From Helicobacter sp. NHP19-012 (lineage in GTDB: Bacteria; Campylobacterota; Campylobacteria; Campylobacterales; Helicobacteraceae): a stretch of DNA of 64,000 nucleotides. Location: the NCBI RefSeq assembly GCF_019703325.1, contig NZ_AP024819.1:1-64000 (forward strand), given 5' to 3'. Below, piece by piece: positions 32,483-41,739 of the stretch. The translations under genes and the position numbers were made by a program. The notes under the pieces are model-generated. The model made no database searches, had not been told where the DNA came from, and saw only the letters and a program-made list of their open reading frames with translations. How positions within the stretch are numbered: position 1 is the stretch's first letter; each line of letters starts with the position of its first letter.

Positions 32483-35443
32483 CCTTTATGCAGCTCTAGG
32501 CACTTTCAAGCCCACAATCCTAGCCACCAAGGATGCTAAAGAAGCCCTAGAAGCCCTGCAAGTGTGGCGTTTCTTTAGCCCGCACACCCCCGTGTTTGTG
32601 CTGCCCGATCTGCGTGCCCACTACCTAGATGACATGCGCGCCTTTAGCAGCGAACTCAAAGAGCTTTTAAGCACTCTAGGGCGTTTTTACACTTCTTTAA
32701 GGAGCGATCCCAACACCAAGCTTTTAGCCCCGCTAAGTGCGCTCTTACACCCCTACCTTGTGCCAAACTCTTACAAAGTTTTCGTGTTACTTGTTTGGAG
32801 AGCTACCCCCTACAAGAGTTACAAGAAAAATTAAGGCTTTTTGGCTACGACTTTGTGGATTTGATCGAACTGCCCGGGGAGGCGAGCTTTCGAGGCGACA
32901 TTGTGGATATTTTCATCCCCGGGCAAGCAAAGCCACACCGCTTAAGCTTTTTAGGCCAAGATTGCGAGGACATCCGCACCTTTGATTTGCGCACGCAGCT
33001 TAGCGACCCGCCCATCATCGAGCACATAGACATCACCCCCGCTCTTTTTAGCCTAGATGCGCCCACGCATGCGATGCTGCAACAACGCCTAGACAAGCTC
33101 AACGCCCCCGTGTTTCTGCCCGATTTGGCCTCCTTGGGCTTTTGGGTGTTGGAGGATTTGGGGTGCGATTTTTTAACGCACTACGCTACCATTTTAAGCC
33201 CAGAGGCTAAAGAGCAAGCCAAGGAGTGGCACAGCCTAGAGCCAAGCCCAGCCCTAGAGCGCGCCTTAAGCCTACCCATTTTGCCCACACCGCCACATTA
33301 CCAAGACATCCAAAAGCCAGCCAACTTACAAGACTTTTTAAAACTCAACGCTGCCAAGAAAGCCACGCTCATCGCCAAAAATGTAGACTTCTTGCCTCAC
33401 ATCAACGCTCCCTTTGAGAGTGCGATCTCGGCGTGTGTGCTACACTTTAGCACCCCCACACAGCTCTTTTTATCCATGCATAGCTACGAGACACCAGGGA
33501 GTGCGGGCCACTCCAAGCTCATGCTCAATGAACTCACCCCGGGGGATTTTGTGGTGCATGAAAACTACGGCATCGGGCTGTTTAAGGGGCTGGTGCAGCA
33601 AAGCGTGCTGGGCAGTGTGCGCGACTTCATCGCCCTAGAATACCAAAACGCCGACCGCCTGCTCTTACCCGTGGAGAATTTGCACCTCATCGAGCGCTAC
33701 ATCGCTAACCAAGATATGCCCTTGTTAGATAAGCTAGGCAAGAGCAGCTTTGCCAAGGTGAAAGACAAGGTGCGCTCTAAAATTTTAGACATGTCCTCTC
33801 AAATCATCGCCTTAGCCGCTAAACGCAACTTGCTTAAAAGCGGCCAAACAGCCATCGACATGTCCAAAATGCAGACCTTTAAAAAAGCCTGTGGCTTTGC
33901 GCTCACTGCCGATCAAGAGCAGAGCATCGCCGCCATTTTGCAGGATTTTGCCAGTGGACAGGTGATGGATCGGCTCTTAAATGGGGATGTGGGCTTTGGC
34001 AAAACAGAGGTCGCCATGCATGCCATTTACGCCATGTCTTTAAGCGGCAAGCAAAGCGCGCTCTTTGTGCCCACCACGCTTTTAAGTGCCCAGCACTTTG
34101 CGACCCTCAAAGAGCGCCTAGAACCCTTTGGGCTGAAAGTGGCAAAACTCGATCGCTTCAGCAAGGATAAAAGGGTGGTGCTGGAGGGCTTAAAGCAGGG
34201 CTTGGTTGATGTAGTGGTGGGCACACATGCGCTTTTGGACGCAAAGTTTAAAGAGCTGGGGCTGGTTGTGGTGGATGAGGAACATAAATTCGGGGTCAGG
34301 CAAAAAGAGGCGATCAAGACCTTAAGCGAGGGCGTGCACTGCCTTAGCATGTCCGCCACGCCCATCCCCCGCACCCTAAGCATGGCTCTATCTAAACTTA
34401 AAGGGGTCAGCACCTTAAACACCCCGCCTAGCATAAGACAGCCCAGCCGCACCTTTGTCAAGGAAAAGACGGATGCACTCTTAAAAGAGGCGATCTTAAG
34501 GGAGTTGCGCCGCAAGGGGCAGGTCTTTTACATCCACAATCACATCGAGAGCATGCCAAAAGTGCAGGCCACCCTTTTAAAACTACTGCCCCACTTGCGC
34601 ATACAAATCCTGCACTCTAAGATCCCCGCCCTGCAGGCCGAACAAGCCTTGCTAGATTTTGCTAAGGGAGAATATGAGGTGCTTTTATGCACTTCGATCG
34701 TGGAGTCGGGGCTGCATTTACCCAATGCCAACACCATCATTATTGACAACGCCGACAACTTCGGGCTAGCCGATTTACACCAACTAAGAGGTCGGGTAGG
34801 GCGTGGGCATTTGGAGGGCTTTTGCTATTTTCTCGTGCAAGACACCCAAAGCCTAAGCAATGAGGCGAAAAAAAGGCTCGTTGCTTTGGAGAAAAACTCG
34901 TATCTAGGCAGTGGAGCGAGCATTGCCATGCACGATTTACAGATTCGAGGCGGGGGCAATTTCTTAGGCGCGGATCAAAGCGGGTACATCAAGAGTATCG
35001 GCTACGGGCTTTACACGAAAATGCTCGAAGAGGCGATTTGTGGGCGTACGCAGGATGTGGGCGTGGATTTAAGCTTAAGTGTCAGTGGGTTTTTAAGTCC
35101 TAAACTCATTGCCAGCGACAGTCTGCGTTTGGAGCTGTATCGGCGTCTTAGCTTTTGCAAGGACTTGGCTAGCGTGCAAGAGATTCAAGTCGAAATACGC
35201 GATCGCTTTGGTGCGCTAGACACCATGAGTACGCAATTCTTGCAAATCATTAGAGTCAAGATTTTAGCCAACCGCCTAAACATCAGCAAAATCTCACAAT
35301 ACGGGCAGAACATCACCTTGTTCATGGGTGGCGATCAAAATGTCTTGTTAAAAGCCCCGAGTAAGGACGATGAGGACATTTTGCAAGCCCTTTTGTGCCA
35401 CCTGAAGGCACACGCTAAGCCAAAACCTCATCCACAGCCTTAA
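32469..35443 (+). CDS. mfd: Transcription-repair coupling factor Mfd, frame broken by a one-base deletion
   Basis: Mfd displaces RNA polymerase stalled at lesions and recruits UvrA. The first 109 codons read from ATG 32469. The rest, about 880 codons, continue in the next frame from CLESYPLQE-like sequence when one T is added to the TTT at 32794-32796. Visible motifs are the polymerase-binding VVHENYGIGLFKGL, Walker A NGDVGFGKTEVA, the DEEH box VVDEEHKFGV and the Mfd/RecG motif LQIRGGGNFLGADQSG. Corrected length is close to the H. pylori protein (HP1541). The 3' end overlaps waaF on the opposite strand by 29 bases. Confidence 0.92.
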
Positions 35444-36386
35444 GCACGCTTGAGGGCAAGAGCCGCGTCATGCAGGCGTGGTTGTCGTGCTTGAGGGGGC
35501 AGGTGCGCTGTTTGCAGGGCGAGCAAGGCATGGCCTTAGAGAGTAGGGTCGCCTTTTTGTATTGCCAAGGCCCGGTTTCTCTGGGGTCTGTGGGGCCAAA
35601 AAGGGCGATGATGGGGATATTTAAGGCGGCTGCAATGTGCATAGGTCCGCTGTCATTGCAGATAAAAAGGTCTAAAGCGGCGATGGTGTCTATGAGCTCG
35701 GGGATGCTTGTTTTGCCGCACAGATTATGCAAAAGCGAGTTTTCCTCTAGCGGCTCTAACACTTCTTGTACCACCGCTAAATCGTCCTTAGCCCCCAGCA
35801 CATACACCCCATAGCCCCTTTCTAATAAGTTGGCGATCAACTCCCTAAAATAAGCGGGCTTCCAGCGTTTAGCGCTCCCAAAGGCAGCCCCCGGGCTCAC
35901 CCCTATATTTTTAGACCCTGTGAGATTTAGGGGGTTGGCGTGGATGAGTAGGGGGGCAGGGGGTTTTGGGCACTAAAGGGCTTAGTAGGTGGCAATAACT
36001 TTCTACTTGGTGGGCATTGATGGGTTCTAGGGGGTGGGTGAGTAAAAAAGTGCGCCCTGTACGTCGGTAGCCGACGCGTTTAGGTGTGTTGGTCCAATAG
36101 AGCAACAAGGCGGCATAAAAGTGGTTATTGAGTGTGATCGCAATGTCGCAAGGGCCGATACGCTTAGCTAGCCGATAGGTGGCAAGAGCGCGCCAAAAGG
36201 CCTTTTTGGTGTTGTCGATCACCAGCGTGCAATTAGGCGTGCGCTCAAAGAGGGCGCAAATCTTGGGTGGTCCAACTAAAATAAACTCCGCATTGATCTC
36301 TTGAAAATGGGCTTGTAGGATTTGCAAAAAGGGGTTGCCATCACACCATCGCCGAGCCAATTAGGTAAGCGGACTAAAATTTTCAT
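35415..36386 (-). pseudogene. waaF: ADP-heptose:LPS heptosyltransferase II, two frameshifts
   Basis: WaaF adds the second heptose to the LPS inner core. Three frames together give the family: MKILVRLPNWLGDGVMATP from ATG 36386; then FLQILQAHF to VPKTP; then SPGAAFGSAKRWKPAYF and CNDSGPMHIAAALNIP, the donor-binding region. The first break needs one more A (plus strand) in the run at 36326-36330. The second, around 35930-35965, needs one base less in adjacent A and C runs, so it is opposite in sign. True inactivation would give a truncated LPS core. A sequence error is equally possible. Confidence 0.85.
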
Positions 36387-36428
36387 TTATGCACCTTAAA
36401 AACCAATCTTTGTTATAATAATAGCCAA

Positions 36429-36434
36429 TATAAT
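36429..36434 (+). promoter_or_regulatory. Predicted -10 box in the waaF upstream gap
   Basis: Two TATAAT hexamers occur in the AT-rich gap, at 36414-36419 and 36429-36434. Both point toward the decayed gene at 36454. The second is 20 bases from its GTG start. Confidence 0.4.
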
Positions 36435-36453
36435 AAATAAAAGGGCATGTTAG

Positions 36454-36814
36454 GTGTTAAAGAGCATTAAAGCCAAAATGACGGCGCGTATTTTAATCGC
36501 CGCATCGCTAGTTGTGGGGATGGTTTATTATTGTCTGCGTATTGGCCATGAAAGACTCACAACTGCCCAAAGCGTGGCTTTGATCGAAGTCATTAGCCAA
36601 GCCTTGATGAATATGGCCAAAGAAGTTATAAAAGACAGCCAAGGGATCCAAGGCGCGCATGCAACTTTGTCCCCTCTAAAGAAGCGATCGATCTTTTTAG
36701 CAAGGAATATCTAAGAGTGCGCACCAATAATGAGCAGCCAAACCAAAAGTTTTCTAAGTTTCAAGTGTCATGTTGCGCTGCATTTTGACCCGGTTACAAA
36801 ACACGGCATGGTTT
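36454..36814 (+). pseudogene. Remnant of a membrane-anchored sensor-type protein
   Basis: From GTG 36454 an 86-codon frame gives a basic start, one membrane helix (ILIAASLVVGMVYY) and a periplasmic helix (VALIEVISQALMNMAKEVI). Near 36655 the family-like continuation ACNFVPSKEAIDLFSKEYLRVRT moves one frame back, which a one-base deletion would explain. A third frame then gives LHFDPVTKHGMV before a stop at 36812-36814. The helix plus CNF...EYLRVRT segment recalls Tll0287/DUF3365-type sensor domains that precede chemoreceptor or kinase modules, but no such module follows. The end overlaps ung. It is probably a decayed gene. Confidence 0.5.
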
Positions 36815-37501
36815 GAGCTGTTAGAACCCTTAAGCCGAACCCCCGCCTTTAGTGCACTCAATGACAATTACACAGAAAGCCTAAAGGCAGCGCAGGCACA
36901 AAACACGCAAGTTTTTCCCCCTATGCGCCAAATCTTTAGAGCTTTTGAAGCGACACCTTTTGAGAAATTACACACAATCTTATTAGGTCAAGACCCCTAC
37001 CCGGGCACCTTTAAGCATGATAACCAAGAAAAACCCTTTGCTTGTGGTCTAAGTTTTAGTGTGTCAAGAATCGCCCCCCTGCCCAAGAGTCTGCAAAACA
37101 TCTATAAAGAATTGCACATCAGCTTAAACACGCCCCTAAGTAAGCACGGCGATTTAAGTGCATGGGCACATCAAGGAGTGTTGCTACTGAATGCGATTTT
37201 GAGTGTGCCAAAGGGACAACCCAAGGGGCATGCCCATTTAGGGTGGGAGAATTTCACAGATCAAATTTTAAACATGCTCTCACAGCTGGATCGCCCCCTA
37301 TTGTTTATCTTCTTAGGCAGAGTGGCACAAGAAAAGATGAAAGTTCTAAGCCAAAACTCTAAACATTTAATCCTATGCGCTCCACACCCAAGTCCGCTCG
37401 CTCAAAGCCGCCCTCCCGTTTTCTTGGGTAGTGGGGTTTTTAAAAAAGCCCAAGAATTTTTAAAAGCTCAAAGAATTTCTATGCAGTGGGCTTTAGATTA
37501 A
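36770..37501 (+). CDS. ung: Uracil-DNA glycosylase (family 1)
   Basis: Ung removes uracil from DNA in base-excision repair. The 243-residue product has the water-activating motif ILLGQDPYP, CGLSFSVSRIAPLPKSLQNIYKE, LLLNAILSVPKGQ and the leucine-loop motif APHPSPLAQ. The motif-1 His of GQDPYH is Pro here, which is unusual. The distance from the start to the conserved AWFELL fits H. pylori Ung, supporting ATG 36770, although no clear Shine-Dalgarno is seen and the start lies inside the preceding remnant. Converges with the lipoprotein array. Confidence 0.92.
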   Translation: MLRCILTRLQNTAWFELLEPLSRTPAFSALNDNYTESLKAAQAQNTQVFPPMRQIFRAFEATPFEKLHTILLGQDPYPGTFKHDNQEKPFACGLSFSVSRIAPLPKSLQNIYKELHISLNTPLSKHGDLSAWAHQGVLLLNAILSVPKGQPKGHAHLGWENFTDQILNMLSQLDRPLLFIFLGRVAQEKMKVLSQNSKHLILCAPHPSPLAQSRPPVFLGSGVFKKAQEFLKAQRISMQWALD

Positions 37502-37503
37502 GG

Positions 37504-38049
37504 CTATTTTGTTAAAAATTCCCCACTCCACACTTCCAAACCAGTAGAAATCTTCACCACCCTCAAAGCTAAGATATAATTCGTTGTATGCTGGTCGTTT
37601 GTGCGCTGAATGATGGAGGTATCCAAGAAGAGAGTGGGTTTTTTAGAGGAGGGTTGTGGGGTTTGCAATTCCCTAGCCTTACCAATTGTATGGTCTGCGC
37701 TATTATCAGCGAACGCTCTTGTAGCAAAGAATTTACCATGGGCACTCTCCTCCAAAGTTTTGAGCAATATTTCAGTGAGTTGCTCGGTGTCTAGCCGTTG
37801 TTTGGTGTTGTTGGCTACATCCAAGACTCCAAAGACCGCCCCTTGTAATTGCTGTATTTTGGGGCTTTCTAACATAGAAGCCAAAGCTCTCCTAGCAGTG
37901 TTGACAATATCGGCAGCGAGCCCGGTGCTCTTGGATATCGTTTGTGTAGGGGCATCGTTACAACCCATAACTCCTAAGATAGAAACCCCTAATGCACAAG
38001 AAACTAGGATTTGTTGGCAAAGACTAAAATTCTTTTTGTGCTCTACCAT
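37504..38049 (-). CDS. LpoB-like lipoprotein (fifth gene of the array)
   Basis: The 181-residue protein has a lipoprotein signal ending ILGVMGC (Cys 30). Its body follows the LpoB pattern: an ATPase-less alpha/beta fold with LDTEQLTEILLKTLEES, FLDTSIIQRTND and a terminal strand TGLEVWSGEF. LpoB proteins activate class A penicillin-binding proteins from the outer membrane in other bacteria. The ATG overlaps the stop of the gene before it (ATGGTAG), so the two are coupled. It is most like the next gene upstream and probably a duplicate. The actual partner is unknown. Confidence 0.65.
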   Translation of the reverse strand: MVEHKKNFSLCQQILVSCALGVSILGVMGCNDAPTQTISKSTGLAADIVNTARRALASMLESPKIQQLQGAVFGVLDVANNTKQRLDTEQLTEILLKTLEESAHGKFFATRAFADNSADHTIGKARELQTPQPSSKKPTLFLDTSIIQRTNDQHTTNYILALRVVKISTGLEVWSGEFLTK

Positions 38050-38672
38050 GAAACGGCTTTATTGCTCCCTAATTTGGTGATGGGGAACTCTCTACTCCAC
38101 AATTCTAATCCACTCTTAATGCTGACAAGGCGTAAAATAAAGATGTAATCGATGCGCTGTTTACTCGAGCTTACACGGGCGTTGCGCTGAATCACCTTAC
38201 CGCTTAGGCTCAAATCGGGGGCTCTTAGCGTGCCTTTTTCCTGCGTGGTTTCTTGGTTAAACTCCGCATTGTCGCGCAATTTTCTAGACTGCTCGATTGT
38301 TTTGTCCTGACTGCTTTGGCTACCCGCAACCCTTGTTACATAGAATTTGTCCTGCACCTTGTCTTTAAGGGTTTGCAACACCATTTGGGTTAGCTGTTCT
38401 GTGTCAAAATGTTGCATGGTGTCGTTGATGACATCTGCAACTTGGATCACCTTTTTACCTTGTAATTGCTTGAAATCAGGGCTTTGCAACATAGAAGCCA
38501 CAGCGGTTTTAGCTGCATCCTCTACATCTTGGTAATCCAACCCCACAGTGGCGTATTTTTTGTCGTTTAAATCTTTTTGGGAGGCGTAGGACACACCATT
38601 GCCGCACCCCGTGATCGCTAAAGCCAAAGCTCCCGCCACACAGGAAGCCAAGATTTTTTTATTCAGTTCCAT
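38043..38672 (-). CDS. LpoB family penicillin-binding-protein activator-like lipoprotein
   Basis: The 209-residue product has a lipobox LAITGC (Cys 23) and the clearest LpoB body of the array: VGLDYQDVEDAAKTAVASML, VADVINDTMQHFDTEQLTQ, APDLSLSGKVIQRNA and a final strand SGLELWSREFPITK. These match the conserved strands of E. coli-type LpoB, which docks on the PBP1B UB2H domain. Whether Helicobacter PBP1 is the target is not shown by the sequence. It is translationally overlapped with genes on both sides. Confidence 0.75.
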   Translation of the reverse strand: MELNKKILASCVAGALALAITGCGNGVSYASQKDLNDKKYATVGLDYQDVEDAAKTAVASMLQSPDFKQLQGKKVIQVADVINDTMQHFDTEQLTQMVLQTLKDKVQDKFYVTRVAGSQSSQDKTIEQSRKLRDNAEFNQETTQEKGTLRAPDLSLSGKVIQRNARVSSSKQRIDYIFILRLVSIKSGLELWSREFPITKLGSNKAVSW

Positions 38673-39303
38673 TTTGATTGTTCCCTTTCTTTTCTACTTG
38701 TAGGGGTTTTTGTTGCCCCTTTCCTTTTGGCTCCTTTGCCTTTGACTCATCCGTTCCGGGTTTTACACCCTTAGCCTTGTTTTTCTTTGACGCATTGACC
38801 TCTGGCGTGGGGGTTTGCAAATTTGCCTTTGGCGCGCCCACTTTGGGGGCACTCAGCTCCTCAGTCTTCTCTGGCGGTTTTGACACGCCAAGACTTTGTG
38901 TATTTTCTTGGGATTCTTTAGTTTCTGGCTCTTTAGTGTGGGTGGGTATAGGTGCGATTTTAGCTTTTTTAGCCGCTTGCAAATCCACGCTAAACAAGAC
39001 ATAGACCTTAGAGGCATCCACCCATTTAGATTCCAAATGTGCCCCCACAAGCTCCACACGCACAGCCTGCTTAGGGGCTTGCCTTTGCTCTGCCAAGACC
39101 CAAGAAGCCATTTCATCCCTAGCTTTTGTGCCCGCAAGGTTTGTGGCGTAATCTACATCCCCACCCACAATAGGCGCACTGGCACAAGCTAAAAGGTTGC
39201 TCTGTTCTGTGTAGGCTTTAGTGGGGCAATTTTGCACCCAACCAGGAGCCCCACAGCCAAAACTAAAAAACAACAAAACCCCCCCTAGCCAAAGCCTTTC
39301 CAC
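38659..39303 (-). CDS. LPP20-family-like lipoprotein with Lys/Pro/Glu-rich tail
   Basis: The 214-residue product starts at GTG 39303, three bases beyond the lpp20 stop, and has a short lipoprotein signal ending LFFSFGC (Cys 17). The segment VGGDVDYATNLAGTKARDEMASWV resembles the LPP20 core (nnDVdyAtnqA..kAr.nla). After about residue 120 it becomes a low-complexity tail rich in Lys, Pro, Glu and Gln with no recognisable domain. The tail may be a periplasmic spacer. H. pylori has similar lipoprotein genes beside lpp20. Confidence 0.6.
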   Translation of the reverse strand: MERLWLGGVLLFFSFGCGAPGWVQNCPTKAYTEQSNLLACASAPIVGGDVDYATNLAGTKARDEMASWVLAEQRQAPKQAVRVELVGAHLESKWVDASKVYVLFSVDLQAAKKAKIAPIPTHTKEPETKESQENTQSLGVSKPPEKTEELSAPKVGAPKANLQTPTPEVNASKKNKAKGVKPGTDESKAKEPKGKGQQKPLQVEKKGNNQNGTE

Positions 39304-39813
39304 CTACTTAGAGGTCATGCCTAATTCTGCACGGATTTTAGACACGATGCCTTGGTCAAGCCCATATAGAACCCAAACTTTGTCTTTCCCAACATATCTA
39401 GCGACCAACTTAGTAGCGTTTAATTCTTTGTCGACCACCTCTTTTATTTGTGTGCTGCTAGTCTTGTTCATGGTTTTTCCATCGCTACTTTTTTGGCTAC
39501 TAACTTCCTTTTGAAGGGTGGTTTGTAGGTTTGCCGCCAAATTAGCCTTAGCTGCTGCGGCTGCCTGATCTGTGGCAAAAGACACATCCCCATCCACAAT
39601 ACCGTATTCTCCACGGCCTAAGAAAACGCCACTGTATTGCTTGTCGTGCATGTTAATGTCGTTGAGATCGCCAGCCACCCACTTGGGTGCGCCCTTGGTC
39701 TCCTTATAGTATTCCTTGTTCTCTTTGCTCACCCCAGATTTGGGCTCACCGCACCCCACAACAACCAATGCGCCCACAACACTCCCTAGTAACAACCACT
39801 TCTTAACACCCAT
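39304..39813 (-). CDS. lpp20: LPP20 outer-membrane lipoprotein
   Basis: The 169-residue protein has lipobox ALVVVGC (Cys 21) and closely follows H. pylori Lpp20 (HP1456), a conserved surface antigen: SKENKEYYKETKGAPKWV, YSGVFLGRGEYGI, AAKANLAANLQTTLQKEV and KLVARYVGKDKVWVLYGLD. LPP20-domain proteins include Campylobacter FlgP, which builds a disk around the flagellar motor. A flagellar or surface role here is inference. AAGGGAG lies before the ATG. Confidence 0.92.
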   Translation of the reverse strand: MGVKKWLLLGSVVGALVVVGCGEPKSGVSKENKEYYKETKGAPKWVAGDLNDINMHDKQYSGVFLGRGEYGIVDGDVSFATDQAAAAAKANLAANLQTTLQKEVSSQKSSDGKTMNKTSSTQIKEVVDKELNATKLVARYVGKDKVWVLYGLDQGIVSKIRAELGMTSK

Positions 39814-39864
39814 GTCTGCTCCCTTAAAAATAACATGAAGTCAAATTCTAGCACAAAAAAACAA

Positions 39865-40488
39865 CTAAGACTTAATGCCCGCTTTGGCTTGTGACTCAGC
39901 GTGTGTGATGGGAAGTTCTTTTTTCCATATAGCTGAACCATTTTTGGCATCCATTAAATGCAAAACCAACACCGCAACACCTGCTTTAGTGGTGTTTTGT
40001 TCTAAATGGGTGCTTAACATCAAACCAGCGGTTTTCGCGTTCTTGGCGTGGGGCTCAATCACAACAAATTTTTTTTGCTCTTTCAGCACAGCTTCCTCTA
40101 TATGGGTGAGCTTAGCTGTGTCGATTTTCCCTTTGATGCTGTTTTTAGCCTCAACAACAAAAATGTTATGCTCCTTAATTTTTTGCACTTTAGGGTCTTT
40201 TAGCATATCCTCTAGTGCGCTCTTAGCCACTTTAGCAACATCTTGGTCTGTAATGGCCTCTGCCTTGGTAACAACTTGACCCTCTTCGGGTTTAGCCACC
40301 TGACTTGTGGGTTTACCCTCTTCTTTTTTTACACCGGGTTTATCTGCCCCTTCTTTTTTCATATCTGTTTCAGGGGCTTCTTTGTGGCTTTCCTCTTTTT
40401 TGGAATTGTGGTCTTCTTTAGCCTTATCGCACCCGGCTAGGGCTAAAGCCCCAGCTAAACCTAACAACACTAACTTTTTAGAAACCAT
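39865..40488 (-). CDS. LpoB-like lipoprotein with charged linker (first gene of the array)
   Basis: The 207-residue product has lipobox LALAGC (Cys 20), then about 60 residues of Lys/Glu-rich linker (KKEESHKEAPETDMKKEG) and an LpoB-like body: ITDQDVAKVAKSALEDMLKD, HNIFVVEAKNSIKGKIDTAKL and NGSAIWKKELPI. The long linker could let a lipid-anchored domain cross the periplasm to reach a wall synthase, as proposed for E. coli LpoA/LpoB. AAGGAG precedes the ATG. It begins 20 bases after rpsR, so readthrough from the ribosomal operon is likely. Confidence 0.65.
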   Translation of the reverse strand: MVSKKLVLLGLAGALALAGCDKAKEDHNSKKEESHKEAPETDMKKEGADKPGVKKEEGKPTSQVAKPEEGQVVTKAEAITDQDVAKVAKSALEDMLKDPKVQKIKEHNIFVVEAKNSIKGKIDTAKLTHIEEAVLKEQKKFVVIEPHAKNAKTAGLMLSTHLEQNTTKAGVAVLVLHLMDAKNGSAIWKKELPITHAESQAKAGIKS

Positions 40489-40508
40489 GTTTTCTCCTTG
40501 TTTTGGAA

Positions 40509-40766
40509 TTAAGACAATCTAAAAGGGTTATCCACCACTTTTTTACGATCCACCACATAGGGGATCAAAGCCATGTGCCTTGCCCTTTTGATTGCCACTT
40601 CAACCCTCTCTTGCCATTTTTTACTATTGCCCGTCAAACGGCGGGGCATGATTTTATAGCGTTCGGATAGGGAGTGTTTTAACAACTCCAAATCCTTATA
40701 ATCGATGAACTCAATCTTGGCTTCTGTGTATTTACAGTAGCGTTTCGAGTACTTCTTTCTTTCCAT
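40509..40766 (-). CDS. rpsR: 30S ribosomal protein S18
   Basis: The 85-residue protein is S18, which pairs with S6 on the small-subunit platform. [22 protein letters not shown] and the core [18 protein letters not shown] are characteristic, followed by the basic helix [19 protein letters not shown]. It ends the rpsF-ssb-rpsR operon common in bacteria (HP1246-HP1244). Confidence 0.97.
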   Translation of the reverse strand: MERKKYSKRYCKYTEAKIEFIDYKDLELLKHSLSERYKIMPRRLTGNSKKWQERVEVAIKRARHMALIPYVVDRKKVVDNPFRLS

Positions 40767-40785
40767 TTACTTCCTTTAGTGTGGT

Positions 40786-41271
40786 TTAAAAAGGCATGTC
40801 ATCATCGACATTGATCTCGGGGATTTTTTCTTCCCGCTTGGGGGCTTGCTGATAGCCTTGCGTGGCGAAATTATTTTGGGGAGCAAAACCACCTTGGGGG
40901 GTTTGTGCGTAGCCTTGCGGAATTTGCATATAGCCCTCGCTTTGCGCCTTGCTATCCAACATCACCAAATTCTCCACCACCACAACATGCTTGCTGCGTT
41001 TATTGCCTGCGTTGTCTGTCCAACTCTCAAACTTTAAGCGTCCTTCAATGAGTACCTTAGACCCCTTATGCAGGTATTGCTGGGCGATCTCAGCCGTACG
41101 CCCAAAAAAGGTGAGGTCCACAAAACAAGTTTCTTGTTCCTTGCTCCCATCTTGTTTTTTGTAGGTGTGGTTCGTGGCAATCCCCCCACTCCCCACCACA
41201 GACCCACTAGACAAGTGGCGCACTTCTACATCTCTTGTGAAATGTCCGACAAGGGTGATTTTATTATACAC
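40786..41271 (-). CDS. ssb: Single-stranded DNA-binding protein
   Basis: SSB coats single-stranded DNA and recruits repair proteins through its acidic tail. The 161-residue protein has the OB fold ([52 protein letters not shown]), a Gln/Gly-rich linker and the tail DDDMPF. The start is a GTG at 41269-41271 with AAGG upstream, overlapping the rpsF stop (GTGTATAA). The longer frame from 41334 is a run-on through rpsF. Confidence 0.95.
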   Translation of the reverse strand: MYNKITLVGHFTRDVEVRHLSSGSVVGSGGIATNHTYKKQDGSKEQETCFVDLTFFGRTAEIAQQYLHKGSKVLIEGRLKFESWTDNAGNKRSKHVVVVENLVMLDSKAQSEGYMQIPQGYAQTPQGGFAPQNNFATQGYQQAPKREEKIPEINVDDDMPF

Positions 41272-41677
41272 CTTGACCTTCTGCTGGGGGCTCTTTGGCA
41301 GAGGTTTCTTTGTGGGGCTTTTCAGGCACGGCATGCAAGATTTTCTTGCTCGCTCGATCCACCAAAGTGTGCCACGCTTTCTGTTCTTTTTTATTCTCGT
41401 ATTTCAAAATGATAAAGCGCAACACATCCTCATTAATGCGGTAAAGCCTTTCAAGCTCTAAAACTGCTTCAGGCTCGGCTTGAAAATAGATGACAAAGTA
41501 ATAACCCCTTTTGTGCTTTTGAATCTCATAAGCCAAATGGCGTGCGCCCATATCTAAGGTGTTGGCGATCACGCCTCCTTGTCCCGTGATCACTTCTTGG
41601 TAAAAAGCAATCTTGCTTTGAAGTTCCTCTTCCACCAAAGTGGGTTTAAGGATAAACATCGTCTCGTAATGCTTCAA
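41264..41677 (-). CDS. rpsF: 30S ribosomal protein S6
   Basis: The 137-residue protein is S6: [47 protein letters not shown] and [18 protein letters not shown]. It has a Lys/Pro/Glu-rich C-terminal extension. AAGGAGAT lies upstream of the ATG. First gene of rpsF-ssb-rpsR and 62 bases after holA. Confidence 0.96.
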   Translation of the reverse strand: MKHYETMFILKPTLVEEELQSKIAFYQEVITGQGGVIANTLDMGARHLAYEIQKHKRGYYFVIYFQAEPEAVLELERLYRINEDVLRFIILKYENKKEQKAWHTLVDRASKKILHAVPEKPHKETSAKEPPAEGQGV

Positions 41678-41739
41678 AAAAATCTCCTTTTGGTTTACGC
41701 CCTTCTATCCTTGAAAAAGAGCAAGGTAACCTCACGATT

